A stretch of DNA of 22,394 bases from Pseudomonadota bacterium (GCA_023450535.1 JAEXGX010000380.1:1-22394); one strand, 5' to 3'; counted from the stretch's first letter, positions 6,901-16,748 are shown. Notes: a model not told the origin generated them from the sequence alone. Program-made: numbers and translations.

Positions 6901-8154
6901 ATGGCACAGATTCAGGCCATTAAAGGTTTTGCCGATCTTTTCCCCGAAGACAGCGCCCTCTTCCTGCGTATGGAACAGGCGGCGCGCGAGGTATTCCCCC
7001 GTTACGCCTTCGGTGAACTGCGCACCCCTCTTCTGGAATACACCGACCTTTTCTGCCGCTCCATCGGCACGGAAACCGACGTGGTACAGAAGGAGATGTA
7101 CACCTTTGCCGACAGTAAAGAACGTTCCATGACCCTGCGGCCAGAGGCCACGGCAGGCGTGATGCGTGCGTATATCGAACACGGGGTGCATGCCCGCGAA
7201 GCCGTGAGCAAGTTCTTCACCATCGGCCCCATGTTCCGCCATGAGCGCCCGCAGAAGGGCCGCATGCGCCAGTTCCATCAAATCAACTGCGAATGCCTCG
7301 GCCCGCGCGAGCCGGAAGCGGACGCCGAAATCATCTGCATGCTCATGGACTTTCTGGGCAGGCTGAATCTCGGCGAACTCACGCTTCAGATCAATTCCCT
7401 GGGCTGCCCGAACTGCCGCCCCACCTACCGCAAGGTTCTGCGCGACTGGCTGGAAAGCCTCGACCCGGACTGTCTGTGTGAGGACTGCCGCCGCCGCATG
7501 GAAACCAACCCCCTGCGCGTGCTGGATTGCAAGGTGCCCAGCTGCCGGGAACATACGGCCAGGGCTCCGGTCATGCTGGATCACCAGTGCCCGGAATGTG
7601 CCGCGCATTTTGACGCGGTACTCCGTCACCTCAAGGCCCAGAATGTGCCTTTTGAACTCAACCATCGCCTGGTGCGCGGGCTGGACTACTACACCCGCAC
7701 CACGTTCGAAGTTGTTTCCAACAATATCGGTTCCCAGGGTTCCGTGGCCGGAGGCGGGCGTTACGACGGCCTGATCTCCTCCCTCGGCGGCCCCGAGATA
7801 CCCGGCATCGGCTTTGCCTGCGGCATGGAACGCCTGGCCCTGCTCATGCAGGAAGGCGAAGGGCAAGTTCTGGCCTGCCCGGATTTCTATCTTGCCTCTT
7901 TGGATGACTCCTGCCGCGATGCGGCGTTCGAGCTTGCCCAGAGCCTGCGCAAGGCAGGACTCGGCGGTACGTTGGGTTTTGAGACGCGCAGTGTGAAAAG
8001 CACCATGCGTCAAGCAGGCAAGTCTGGCGCGCGTTTTGCCCTGCTTATCGGCCCGGACGAACTCGCGGCGGGTACAGTGGTTGTCAAAAACATGGAAAAC
8101 GGCGAACAGTGTGTCGTGCCCCGCGCCGGGGCCGTTGGCCTGCTCAAGGCGTAA
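6901..8154 (+). CDS. hisS: Histidyl-tRNA synthetase
   Basis: Class II aminoacyl-tRNA synthetase that charges tRNA-His, 417 residues. Visible are the motif 2 region FRHERPQKGRMRQFHQ (112-127), the histidine-specific LVRGLDYYTRTTFE (257-270), motif 3 GIGFACGMERL (302-312) and an anticodon-binding domain from about 325. An insertion near 165-235 has cysteines in pairs (CPNC 169-172, CLCEDC 191-196, C210, C215, CPEC 230-233), a zinc-ribbon-like pattern seen in many bacterial HisRS. The frame is open further upstream, but the ATG at 6901 has a GGAG ribosome site 7 nt away and gives the canonical N-terminus, so earlier Met codons were rejected. A repeat element separates it from aspS. Confidence 0.97.
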   Translation: MAQIQAIKGFADLFPEDSALFLRMEQAAREVFPRYAFGELRTPLLEYTDLFCRSIGTETDVVQKEMYTFADSKERSMTLRPEATAGVMRAYIEHGVHAREAVSKFFTIGPMFRHERPQKGRMRQFHQINCECLGPREPEADAEIICMLMDFLGRLNLGELTLQINSLGCPNCRPTYRKVLRDWLESLDPDCLCEDCRRRMETNPLRVLDCKVPSCREHTARAPVMLDHQCPECAAHFDAVLRHLKAQNVPFELNHRLVRGLDYYTRTTFEVVSNNIGSQGSVAGGGRYDGLISSLGGPEIPGIGFACGMERLALLMQEGEGQVLACPDFYLASLDDSCRDAAFELAQSLRKAGLGGTLGFETRSVKSTMRQAGKSGARFALLIGPDELAAGTVVVKNMENGEQCVVPRAGAVGLLKA

Positions 8155-8175
8155 TTGTTTCTCTTTCCGCTTTTT

Positions 8176-8397
8176 TTAGAGCAATTTCACTTTGAAATTG
8201 CACCCGAAGTCAAGCGGAGCGAGACTTCGCCACGACGCCGGAGCAGCCCGCCTGACGAACGCCCCGAAAAGGCGTGCCTGCAGCCCGCAGGGCGTACAGG
8301 CATGGACAACAGAGCAAGCTCCGGTTTCAGGCGTGAAACTTGCGGGTCAGAACATAGGGTCTGGCTGGCAGATATTTTCAATAGTAAAATGCTCTAA
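8176..8397. repeat. About 220-bp MITE-like segment with similar inverted ends
   Basis: The hisS-aspS gap is nearly filled by a segment starting TTAGAGCAATTTCAC (8176-8190) and ending AGTAAAATGCTCTAA (8383-8397). These ends are inverted copies, matching at 11 of the outer 12 bases. The left end is itself a perfect palindrome (8181-8189 with 8193-8201). Inside lie small hairpins: CGAAGTC/GACTTCG (8205-8211 with 8223-8229) and GTTTCA/TGAAAC (8324-8329 with 8334-8339). It has no convincing ORF. This fits a non-autonomous inverted-repeat element, but no target-site duplication is clear and other copies must be found to prove mobility. Confidence 0.5.
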
Positions 8398-8408
8398 GGA
8401 TACTGAAC

Positions 8409-10316
<1,908 letters not shown>

Positions 10317-10318
10317 GC

Positions 10319-10828
10319 ATGCTGCGTCCCATACTGCAATATCCCGACCCCCGTCTGGCCCAGAAGAGCGCTGAAGTCGCGGAAATCGACGACGAAATCC
10401 GCGCTCTGGCCCAGGATATGCTGGATACCCTCAAAGCCGTGGGCGGCGTGGGCATCGCCGCGCCTCAAATCGGCGTGTTCCGGCGGGTGATCATCCTTGA
10501 CCTCTCGCAGGAGCTCAAAGATCCTGACGCGCCCCAGGAATTCAAGGCATTGGTCAACCCGTGTGTTACGGTACTCGACCCTGCCCTCCATGCCGAAAAC
10601 GAAGGATGCCTCTCCGTGCCGGACTACCGGGCCACGGTGAAGCGTCCCCGTCGTGTTGCCCTGGATGCGCTCGACCTGGACGGCAACCCCGTTCACCTCG
10701 AAGGCGAGGGCTATTACGGCGCGGCCATGCAACACGAAACCGACCATCTGGACGGCAAGCTTTTCATCGATCACCTGAGCTACCTCAAACGCTCCCTGTA
10801 CGACAAGAAGATACGCAAGGCGCGGTAG
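10319..10828 (+). CDS. def: Peptide deformylase
   Basis: Metalloenzyme that removes the formyl group from the initiator Met of new proteins. The 169 residues carry all three family motifs: GVGIAAPQ (43-50), EGCLSVP (95-101) and QHETDHLDG (138-146). The metal ligands are C97, H139 and H143, and E140 is the catalytic base. The ATG begins 2 bp after the aspS stop codon, with a GGAG site overlapping that stop, so the two are surely co-transcribed and probably translationally coupled. def often precedes fmt, but here two terminator-like structures follow instead. Confidence 0.97.
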   Translation: MLRPILQYPDPRLAQKSAEVAEIDDEIRALAQDMLDTLKAVGGVGIAAPQIGVFRRVIILDLSQELKDPDAPQEFKALVNPCVTVLDPALHAENEGCLSVPDYRATVKRPRRVALDALDLDGNPVHLEGEGYYGAAMQHETDHLDGKLFIDHLSYLKRSLYDKKIRKAR

Positions 10829-10848
10829 CAAACGTAAGCAATATGCGT

Positions 10849-10892
10849 TAAAGGGGAGGAAAGCTTTTGCAAAAGCTTTCCTCCCCTTTATT
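10849..10892. terminator. Perfect 42-bp palindrome, probable bidirectional terminator
   Basis: Bases 10849-10869 are the exact reverse complement of 10870-10890, centred on TTTTGCAAAA and rich in purines in the left arm. It lies 20 bp past the def stop between convergent genes. Short T-rich ends (TTTATT on plus, TTTAA on minus) suit a two-way terminator. The stem has no loop bases, so in RNA the centre opens as the loop. Confidence 0.75.
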
Positions 10893-10916
10893 GTACGCCT
10901 GTACTATCCCGTATAA

Positions 10917-10946
10917 TGAGGGGGCGAGGAGCCCCTCAATTTTTTT
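10917..10946 (+). terminator. Rho-independent terminator, plus strand
   Basis: TGAGGGG at 10917-10923 pairs with CCCCTCA at 10932-10938 around an 8-nt loop, followed by A and a run of seven T (10940-10946). This is the textbook form and is the second stop signal after def. Its first base overlaps the end of a TATAAT hexamer. Confidence 0.8.
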
Positions 10947-11145
10947 CAGTAAACGCAAAAGGTTTTAACTTTCCTCTAAGCTTCCTTCCTGCGGGCGGAG
11001 AGCTGGCCGAACAGAACCAGGTCGAGCCTCTTGAGGAACCGTTCTGTAAAAAAACGGCAAGAAGGTGTGCCCTTTCAACCAATATTCAAGGTATTTAGGA
11101 ATATCCGTAATACCTGTTTCATCAGCGTAGCCTGCTGACTGGCAT

Positions 11146-12198
11146 TTATTTTTCGCCCGTTGAAGTTCCACTCTCCAAAATAGACACAATAGAAAAGAGT
11201 GTAAAACAAATGGCTCCCAACCCGGCAACCACCCGTGCCGGGATAAACAAGGCTGACTGCGCCTGAGCTTCCTGGAACAAAAATACCGCAATGAAAAGGC
11301 TCACCAACGCTGTACATACGGGAATCAGGGGAATGCGGTTAGCCAGCGGAAAAGAACGTCGCCATACCAGTGCAAGCAGTAATACCTTGCTTAAAATACT
11401 GTAACAGACAATGCCGAGCCCGATCAGCACAAAACCGGGAGCAAAACGTACCGTTCCTTGAACAAAAAACAATACGGCAAGCCCCGCCAGAATATTGATG
11501 CTGCCTGTAACTAACGCTAAGCCCGGCCAGAGGCAACGATCCTTATCGCTATAGGTATTGCGCACCTGACGTACCACACTTGCCACAAGGCCGATCAAAC
11601 TGGCACAAACCAAGCCGATGCCGCCCAGTACACAGCTCACGGTCAGGTACGTCATGGGATCGCCATCTCTGTAAGATATGCCGGCAACGCCCAGTGCGGC
11701 CAACGTGCAGATCACCGGCACGGCCACCAGAAGCCGCCCCACCCCCGTTGAAAAAGCCTCAGCCGGAATTTCGCCGGGGCGCCCTGCGCTGTTGCGAGGA
11801 ATCAGCGTAAATTTGACGGACGCCGTGGCTACAGTGGCTACACAGCAACTGATCAGGCCAAGCCCGAACACGATATGCCCGGCAATGATATGTTCCGGCG
11901 ACAAAACATCGTAAAAAAGCCATATCCCGTACCCGGAGGTGCCCAGCCCTACCGCGTAGCCGAGCAAAGGCATGGCCACCAGCCAGAAGGGACTTGAATG
12001 TTTGGTGAGCAGACGAATAATCGTCGCCGCTGTGCAAAACAGGGCCACACAAATGGACGTGAGAAAGACGAGTACATGCCCCGCCACAAAAGACGGAGGC
12101 ATTTCGCCCGTGGCAAGAATCAGCAGCCCCAGGGCCAGCGTGAACACGCCCATGGCAAGCGGGATTATCTGAAACAATACGGCAATAAAGGGGTTCAT
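11146..12198 (-). CDS. yhiM: YhiM/DUF2776 inner-membrane protein, acid-survival family
   Basis: A 350-residue polytopic membrane protein that I recognise as a homologue of E. coli YhiM, also 350 residues, reported to support survival at low pH. Shared stretches include VRNTYSDKDRCLW, a segment around LLALVWRRSFPLANRIP (273-289) and the C-terminal GLGAICFTLFSIVSILESG (326-344). Five copies of a glycine-rich helix motif of the type AGHVLxGLGxIC occur at about 38-53, 105-120, 186-201, 253-268 and 320-335. The ATG at 12198 is chosen over an in-frame GTG 12 bp upstream because GAGG lies about 8 nt before the ATG and the N-terminus then matches YhiM. It is the last minus-strand gene of the urease-side array. 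Its biochemical activity is unknown. Confidence 0.88.
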   Translation of the reverse strand: MNPFIAVLFQIIPLAMGVFTLALGLLILATGEMPPSFVAGHVLVFLTSICVALFCTAATIIRLLTKHSSPFWLVAMPLLGYAVGLGTSGYGIWLFYDVLSPEHIIAGHIVFGLGLISCCVATVATASVKFTLIPRNSAGRPGEIPAEAFSTGVGRLLVAVPVICTLAALGVAGISYRDGDPMTYLTVSCVLGGIGLVCASLIGLVASVVRQVRNTYSDKDRCLWPGLALVTGSINILAGLAVLFFVQGTVRFAPGFVLIGLGIVCYSILSKVLLLALVWRRSFPLANRIPLIPVCTALVSLFIAVFLFQEAQAQSALFIPARVVAGLGAICFTLFSIVSILESGTSTGEK

Positions 12199-12326
12199 AT
12201 ATAACCTCACTTCAGCTTAGGTTCATGGGCAGGCGCTCTGGCCGTTGCCCTCATGCTGCATTACATCTGCGATAAAGAGATACACGGTATCCCGGAGGCT
12301 GCTGATAAAATCAGTCGCCGCAAAAA

Positions 12327-13502
12327 TCAGGAGGAAGGTGCCTTCCCTCCCGGGGCACGAAAAAGACCCATTACAGTCAGTCCCATGACCAGTGCGGTCA
12401 CTACGCCCATGGCGTACGGTCCCTCCTGGCCCCAGGCCGTCCAGGCGAGGGTGAACATAACGGGCGACAGACTTTGGCTGCACCGCACAAAGGTTTCGCT
12501 GGCGGCAAGAATGGCGGCGCGATCCTGTGAAGGGGCCAGCAAGGCTACGTTGTCATTAATGATGGGCAGGGTAAGTCCTTGGGCCAGGCCATTGAGGAAA
12601 AGAAATGGCACGCAAAACCAGAGGAAAGGCACGAGCGGAATGATGAATAGGGACAACACGTAGGCGGCCACACCTGAGAACATGATGACCCGAAAGGAAT
12701 GGCCCCGACGGCGGTGCAGCAACGGTAACGCAGTGGCCCCCAGCCAGGAACCCAGTGCCACGGCGGTGAGCACTGCGCCGATGGTGGAGGAGGACACGTG
12801 GAATTTAGCCTTGGCCAGCAAGGGAAAACAGGTGTTCATGGGGCCGTAGATGATGCAGTAGGAGAGAAAGATCAGCAGAAAAAAGCCGAGGGTGCGCTCG
12901 TGCACAATAATGCCCGCCGCCTCGCGGATATAAACCCGGAAGGGTCGCGCACCCGCAGGGCGGCGTAACGGCACAAACAAAGTCAATAATGCTACGGGTA
13001 CAGCTAAGCTCAACCCCCAGAAAGGCACACGCCATGACCATTCGCCCACAAAGCCCCCTATGGCGGGAAACACAATAGAGCCGAGACTACCCACTGCGGT
13101 CAGTTTGCCCATAATGCGGGGCAGATGGTCTTCATCATACATATCCGCCGCCAGAATGGAATACAGCACACCCAGCGGCCCAGCTCCCAAGCCTTGCAGA
13201 ATACGGCAGAGAATAAACTCCTCCCATGTGCGCGCAAACACCCCCAGTACTCCGCCCATTGCAAACACCAACAGAGCGGGCAACAACACGGCCTTGCGGC
13301 CGAAGCGGTCGGAGAGAATACCCGCCACGGGCGTCATGGCGGCTTCGGCCAGGGTAAAACTGACCAGCGCAAAGCCGATGCCTGCGACGGACAGCGAAAA
13401 AGATGCGGCTATCTCAGGCAGTACGGGCAGGATAATGGCAATGCCCATGGTACTTAAAAGGCGCACGCTGAAGAGAAGGATTTTTGCAGAAAAATTCGGC
13501 AT
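12327..13502 (-). CDS. MFS transporter, DHA1-like, substrate unknown
   Basis: Major facilitator of 391 residues with about 12 hydrophobic helices. Motif A GILSDRFGRK is at 61-70, and a basic loop around 183-195 separates the two halves. An RILQGLGAGPLG stretch (99-110) fits the helix 4 motif of the drug:H+ antiporter-1 group. The ATG is preceded by an AGGAAG site. It lies between crcB (156 bp upstream) and yhiM (128 bp downstream), all in the same orientation, so it may belong to the same long array. It is clearly different in sequence from the other MFS protein in the window. The substrate cannot be read from the sequence. Confidence 0.85.
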   Translation of the reverse strand: MPNFSAKILLFSVRLLSTMGIAIILPVLPEIAASFSLSVAGIGFALVSFTLAEAAMTPVAGILSDRFGRKAVLLPALLVFAMGGVLGVFARTWEEFILCRILQGLGAGPLGVLYSILAADMYDEDHLPRIMGKLTAVGSLGSIVFPAIGGFVGEWSWRVPFWGLSLAVPVALLTLFVPLRRPAGARPFRVYIREAAGIIVHERTLGFFLLIFLSYCIIYGPMNTCFPLLAKAKFHVSSSTIGAVLTAVALGSWLGATALPLLHRRRGHSFRVIMFSGVAAYVLSLFIIPLVPFLWFCVPFLFLNGLAQGLTLPIINDNVALLAPSQDRAAILAASETFVRCSQSLSPVMFTLAWTAWGQEGPYAMGVVTALVMGLTVMGLFRAPGGKAPSS

Positions 13503-13658
13503 AACGTCTTCCTGGCGGACGAACGGACAATGACGGTGCGACGTAGAGCGCTCAACGCTGCCCCACTACCCGCAAAGGGAATACCGTAGGTAAAGACGAC
13601 GTTGGCGTCGTCCCTGACAAACTGTGCCTTGTGTAACCGTTTTCCACTTCGCAGACGG

Positions 13659-14054
13659 TCAGGCGCGCGCCACGCGTGACCCTGTAAGGCTGTAACCGAT
13701 CCCCGCCGCAACGATGCAACAGACCGTGTTGGCGATAACGTTAACGGCGGCCAGCTCCAGATGGCCCGCGGTATAGAGGTCAAAACTGTTGAGTGAAAAA
13801 TGGGAAAAGGTGGTGAATCCCCCCAGAAAACCTGTTCCCAACAGGCTGTACAAGACCGTATGCGGGGTGCCGCTACGCGCGATACACCCCTGCAAAATGC
13901 CCATAATCAAACCGCCAAGAACGTTGATGATCAGGATGCCGTAGGGAAAAACAGACGGTATGGCCACTGTTATTGCGCCGTTCATGATAAAACGGGAAAC
14001 GGCACCAGCAGCCCCGCCGAACAATACCGCTATACTGTTGATAATGTATGACAT
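13659..14054 (-). CDS. crcB: CrcB/Fluc fluoride channel, diverged copy
   Basis: Small four-helix membrane protein that exports fluoride as an antiparallel dimer. The 131 residues show GGAAGAVSRF (13-22), PYGILIINVLGGLIMG (37-52) and GFLGGFTTFSHFS (75-87). Compared with the partner copy and the family norm, the usual Thr40 and Ser48 are Ile and Gly, and the polar Thr of TTFSTF is His85; the two phenylalanines F83 and F86 are kept. The ATG at 14054 has AAGGAG 5 nt upstream and is preferred to a GTG two codons earlier that is too close to the site. It starts 22 bp after the second crcB gene, so the pair probably forms a heterodimer. Confidence 0.92.
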   Translation of the reverse strand: MSYIINSIAVLFGGAAGAVSRFIMNGAITVAIPSVFPYGILIINVLGGLIMGILQGCIARSGTPHTVLYSLLGTGFLGGFTTFSHFSLNSFDLYTAGHLELAAVNVIANTVCCIVAAGIGYSLTGSRVARA

Positions 14055-14076
14055 GTACACTCCTTAACGTCATGCG

Positions 14077-14454
14077 TCAGATAATGACGGCATAGCCAGC
14101 CGCCATACCCAACAGGCAGAAAGCCATGTTTAACAGAATGTTGAGCGTACCGGTTATAGCCTTGCCTGCGGCATACAGCTTGAATGTATCCATGGAAAAA
14201 GTGGAAAAGGTGGTCAGCGCTCCCAAAAAACCTTCGGCGATAAAATCATGCCAGGGCACTGCGGGAATGTAATCCGCCTTGATCGCTCCTATGATAAGCC
14301 CCATGATGAACGACCCCGCGACGTTGACAAACAGAGTGCCGTAGGGAAAAGCCTTGCCCAACCATGCCGTGAACCACGCGGTGAATTGAAAGCGGCACCA
14401 CGCGCCCAGGGCGCCACCGCCAGCCACCCACGCCAAATCCATACCTGTTGACAC
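14077..14454 (-). CDS. crcB: CrcB/Fluc fluoride channel, canonical copy
   Basis: Fluoride channel subunit of 125 residues with the standard motifs: GGGALGAWCRF (12-22), PYGTLFVNVAGSF (37-49) and GFLGALTTFSTFS (75-87). All polar-track residues are intact. The GTG start at 14454 is chosen because AAGGAG lies about 6 nt upstream; an ATG four codons later has no such site. It follows amt by 66 bp and precedes the diverged crcB by 22 bp. In heterodimeric Fluc systems two adjacent genes each supply one orientation. No fluoride riboswitch was recognised in the leader. Confidence 0.93.
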   Translation of the reverse strand: MSTGMDLAWVAGGGALGAWCRFQFTAWFTAWLGKAFPYGTLFVNVAGSFIMGLIIGAIKADYIPAVPWHDFIAEGFLGALTTFSTFSMDTFKLYAAGKAITGTLNILLNMAFCLLGMAAGYAVII

Positions 14455-14484
14455 ACTGATCTCCTTTGCCGCGCCATGCGCAAC

Positions 14485-14522
14485 GCGGGCAGGAGGGAGT
14501 TCACTCCTGCCCGCTTTTTTTT
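14485..14522 (+). terminator. Strong terminator-like hairpin with T8, plus-strand polarity
   Basis: GCGGGCAGGAG at 14485-14495 pairs perfectly with 14504-14514 around an 8-nt loop, followed on the plus strand by eight T (14515-14522) that run into the amt stop codon. Read in the direction of amt transcription the hairpin has the A-run first and no U-run after it, so as an intrinsic terminator it faces the wrong way for amt. It may stop antisense RNA from entering amt, or simply form a 3' stem that protects the amt message. Confidence 0.65.
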
Positions 14523-15735
14523 ACAGTTTATAGGCGGTTTCGCCGTGCAGGCTTTCATCCAGGCCGCGTTGCTCTTCTTCCGGAGAAACGCGGATGGGGC
14601 TGATGGCATTGATGATCTTAAGTATGATATAAGTGACTACAAAGGCATATACCGCCACTGCGACTACGCCGATGAGCTGGGCGAAGAATTGATGATCCCC
14701 GCCACTGACCTGATCAATGCCCCGGTTGGCCAGAAATCCCAGCAACAGGGCGCCTGTAAGACCACCCATGCCGTGCGCGCGCCAGACCTCCAGAGCGTCG
14801 TCAAAGTGCAGCTTTTCCTGCACGGCCTTGGCGAAATAACAGACTCCCGCGCCGCACAGACCAATGACAATGGCCGCCTTGGGCTCCACATAGCCGGCGC
14901 AGGGGGTTATTGTGGCAAGTCCGGCCACAGCACCCACCAGCACGCCGGAAAACGAAGGCCTGCGCGACAGGCTCCAGTCCAAAATCAGCCACATAACCAT
15001 GGCCACGGAACCGGCAATGGTAGTATTGGTAAAGGCATAGGCGGCCAATTCATTGGCGGCGTAAGCCCCGCCAGCGTTAAACCCGAACCAGCCGAACCAC
15101 AGCAGCCCCGCGCCAATGGCCACCAGAGGCAGGTTATTGGGCTGGGTTTCTTCGCCGGGCTTCATGTCGCTGCGCCAGCCGAGGAACATGACCGTGGCCA
15201 GGGCCGAAAAGCCCGCGCTGACGTGAATGACGATGCCACCCGCAAAATCGACCGTACCCAGCTTGGCCAGCCAACCGCCGCCCCATATCCAGTGACATAC
15301 CGGCAGATAGATCAAGATCATCCATAAGATAAGAAACTTCAGGTAACCCCGAAAATTAAAACGCCCGGCAAAAGCCCCGGTGATCAGGGCCGGAGTGATG
15401 ATGGCAAACATCATCTGGTAAGCAAAAAACATAATGAAGGGTACTGTGGGCGCATACAGAGGGCTGGGCGCGGCGCCGACCTTGTCCAGCCCGAAGTGGT
15501 AGGTAATGTCGCCGATAACCCCGCCGATGTCCGGGCCAAAGGCCAGGCTGAAGCCGCCGAAAATCCAGATCAGCGCCACAACGCCCATAGAGATGAAACT
15601 TTGCATCATGATCGTCAGGACGTTTTTGGCTTTGACCAGTCCACCGTAAAAAAAGGCCAGACCCGGCGTCATCACGCAGACAAGGGCCGTGCATAGAATG
15701 ATAAAGGCGGTATCGCCGGTATTGAGGGAGGGCAT
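14521..15735 (-). CDS. amt: Ammonium channel, Amt/AmtB family
   Basis: Trimeric inner-membrane channel for ammonium and ammonia, 404 residues with about 11 helices. The twin pore histidines are H171 (FAGGIVIHVSAG) and H321 (RAHGMGGLTG). Asp163 matches the conserved structural Asp of AmtB. The C-terminal tail RVSPEEEQRGLDESLHGE is the cytoplasmic segment through which GlnK normally controls the channel, yet no glnK is next to it. There is no obvious signal peptide; the N-terminus runs straight into helix 1. ATG with AAGGAG about 6 nt upstream. It follows the urea channel by 62 bp and precedes crcB. Position suggests recovery or export of ammonium released by urease. Confidence 0.96.
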   Translation of the reverse strand: MPSLNTGDTAFIILCTALVCVMTPGLAFFYGGLVKAKNVLTIMMQSFISMGVVALIWIFGGFSLAFGPDIGGVIGDITYHFGLDKVGAAPSPLYAPTVPFIMFFAYQMMFAIITPALITGAFAGRFNFRGYLKFLILWMILIYLPVCHWIWGGGWLAKLGTVDFAGGIVIHVSAGFSALATVMFLGWRSDMKPGEETQPNNLPLVAIGAGLLWFGWFGFNAGGAYAANELAAYAFTNTTIAGSVAMVMWLILDWSLSRRPSFSGVLVGAVAGLATITPCAGYVEPKAAIVIGLCGAGVCYFAKAVQEKLHFDDALEVWRAHGMGGLTGALLLGFLANRGIDQVSGGDHQFFAQLIGVVAVAVYAFVVTYIILKIINAISPIRVSPEEEQRGLDESLHGETAYKL

Positions 15736-15757
15736 AGTATACTCCTTTGTACGCAGC

Positions 15758-15785
15758 CGCCGCCCGCATGCAGGTAGAGGCGGCG
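15758..15785. repeat. G/C stem-loop between urea channel and amt
   Basis: CGCCGCC at 15758-15764 pairs with GGCGGCG at 15779-15785 around a 14-nt loop. It occupies most of the 62-bp gap. It may tune processing or relative expression of the two channel genes; no T-tract is present. Confidence 0.45.
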
Positions 15786-15797
15786 ACCACGGGGTTG

Positions 15798-16748
15798 TTA
15801 GGCGGTTTTGTGCGTGTCAGGCAAAAACTGGATATTGGGCAACAGGAACAACCAGGCCGCGATGACAAAGGGGAAGGTCAGGGTGGGCAGACCGATGGCG
15901 TTAAGCGGCACATTCAGCGCACCCTGAGCCACCACGGTAAAGATGGTGCCCACCACGGCATAGACGATAACCTTGGGGTTGGGCTTATAAAAGGCGGAGC
16001 CCAAACCGATGCAGGTCAGCACTGCCGAAAACTGATACAGGCCCGCCATGACGGATGCGGTATCAGCTCCCACCAGCACGGCCACGGCCACGGCCAGCAT
16101 GGATCCCCCAAGGGCGAAAAGTGCCGCCGGAATGCTGGATACCGCCAGCCCGATCAGAAAGATAATGCCGGTAATCCAGTTGTTGATAAGAAAAACCTGG
16201 GCCACTCCGGTCAGCGACGCCTTGCAGAACTGGATAAAATCCAGGTCAAAGGTGGGTATGGGCGCGCCCGTGGGCAAACCGGGATGCGGCAGGCTGGTAA
16301 TGGTAAAATGACCAAAGTTATAGGCCGCCAGCATAAGAAACCAGGAAGTAAAGACAAAGGGGCCGGTCATGGCCGCAACCTTCCAGGTCTTGAACACATT
16401 GGCCACAGCCAGCATGACAATGGTGGAAAAGATGGAGCCCGCGATAATATAAACCCAGAGCAAGGGGGTGGCGGCCATAAAGGTGGGCAGGGCGCAGCCT
16501 ACCAGAATACCGTTATAGCCGTGCAGGCCGATTTTGATATCGGCCTTGGCCACACCCAAGGCATAGGCCGTCAGGGTGCCGAACAAAAGCCCCACTGAAG
16601 CGCCTATGCCCACGGCAATCATGCCCGCCTGCCAGGCGCCCCAGAAAATGCCCGCCAAAAACAACAGCCCTGTGAGGGCGTTGCCCTGAAACATAACCTG
16701 CCCTGCTCCTCGCAGGTATATCATAATGAAATTACTGCTGTTCACCAT
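15798..16748 (-). CDS. yut: Urea channel, UT family
   Basis: Membrane channel that lets urea flow down its gradient, 316 residues. The internal two-fold repeat of the UT family is visible: LRGAGQVMFQGNALTGLLF (12-30) against LTGVAQVFLINNWITGIIF (179-197). The UT signature regions are MTGPFVFTSWF (127-137) and LPTLTFPFVIAAWLF (287-301). The family member from Desulfovibrio vulgaris has a known structure and similar length. ATG with a GAGGAG site about 7 nt upstream. It begins 40 bp after ureD, with a small ACAAGC/GCTTGT hairpin (16762-16776) in between, and so looks like part of the urease operon. The symbol follows Yersinia usage. Confidence 0.93.
   Translation of the reverse strand: MVNSSNFIMIYLRGAGQVMFQGNALTGLLFLAGIFWGAWQAGMIAVGIGASVGLLFGTLTAYALGVAKADIKIGLHGYNGILVGCALPTFMAATPLLWVYIIAGSIFSTIVMLAVANVFKTWKVAAMTGPFVFTSWFLMLAAYNFGHFTITSLPHPGLPTGAPIPTFDLDFIQFCKASLTGVAQVFLINNWITGIIFLIGLAVSSIPAALFALGGSMLAVAVAVLVGADTASVMAGLYQFSAVLTCIGLGSAFYKPNPKVIVYAVVGTIFTVVAQGALNVPLNAIGLPTLTFPFVIAAWLFLLPNIQFLPDTHKTA

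Larger units (their letters stand above)
10829..11145. other. Convergent gap between def and the yhiM-like gene
   Basis: This 317-bp stretch separates converging genes. It holds a perfect 42-bp palindrome, a classical plus-strand terminator and a TATAAT hexamer at 10912-10917. From about 10950 to 11145 there is no convincing gene, repeat or RNA, apart from loosely complementary CAGAAC and GTTCTG words near 11012 and 11040. Confidence 0.6.

Noticed and set aside
6754..8013. Long minus-strand frame opposite hisS
   Set aside because: Shadow of hisS. Only the last 54 codons, which extend beyond hisS into the gap, were kept as a low-confidence candidate.
12199..12210. GTG start for the yhiM-like gene
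   Set aside because: The GAGG ribosome site overlaps this GTG and is properly spaced only for the ATG at 12198, which also gives the E. coli length.
14455..15797. glnK partner gene beside amt
   Set aside because: Amt usually pairs with a P-II gene, but the flanking gaps (66 and 62 bp) are too short and hold only hairpins.
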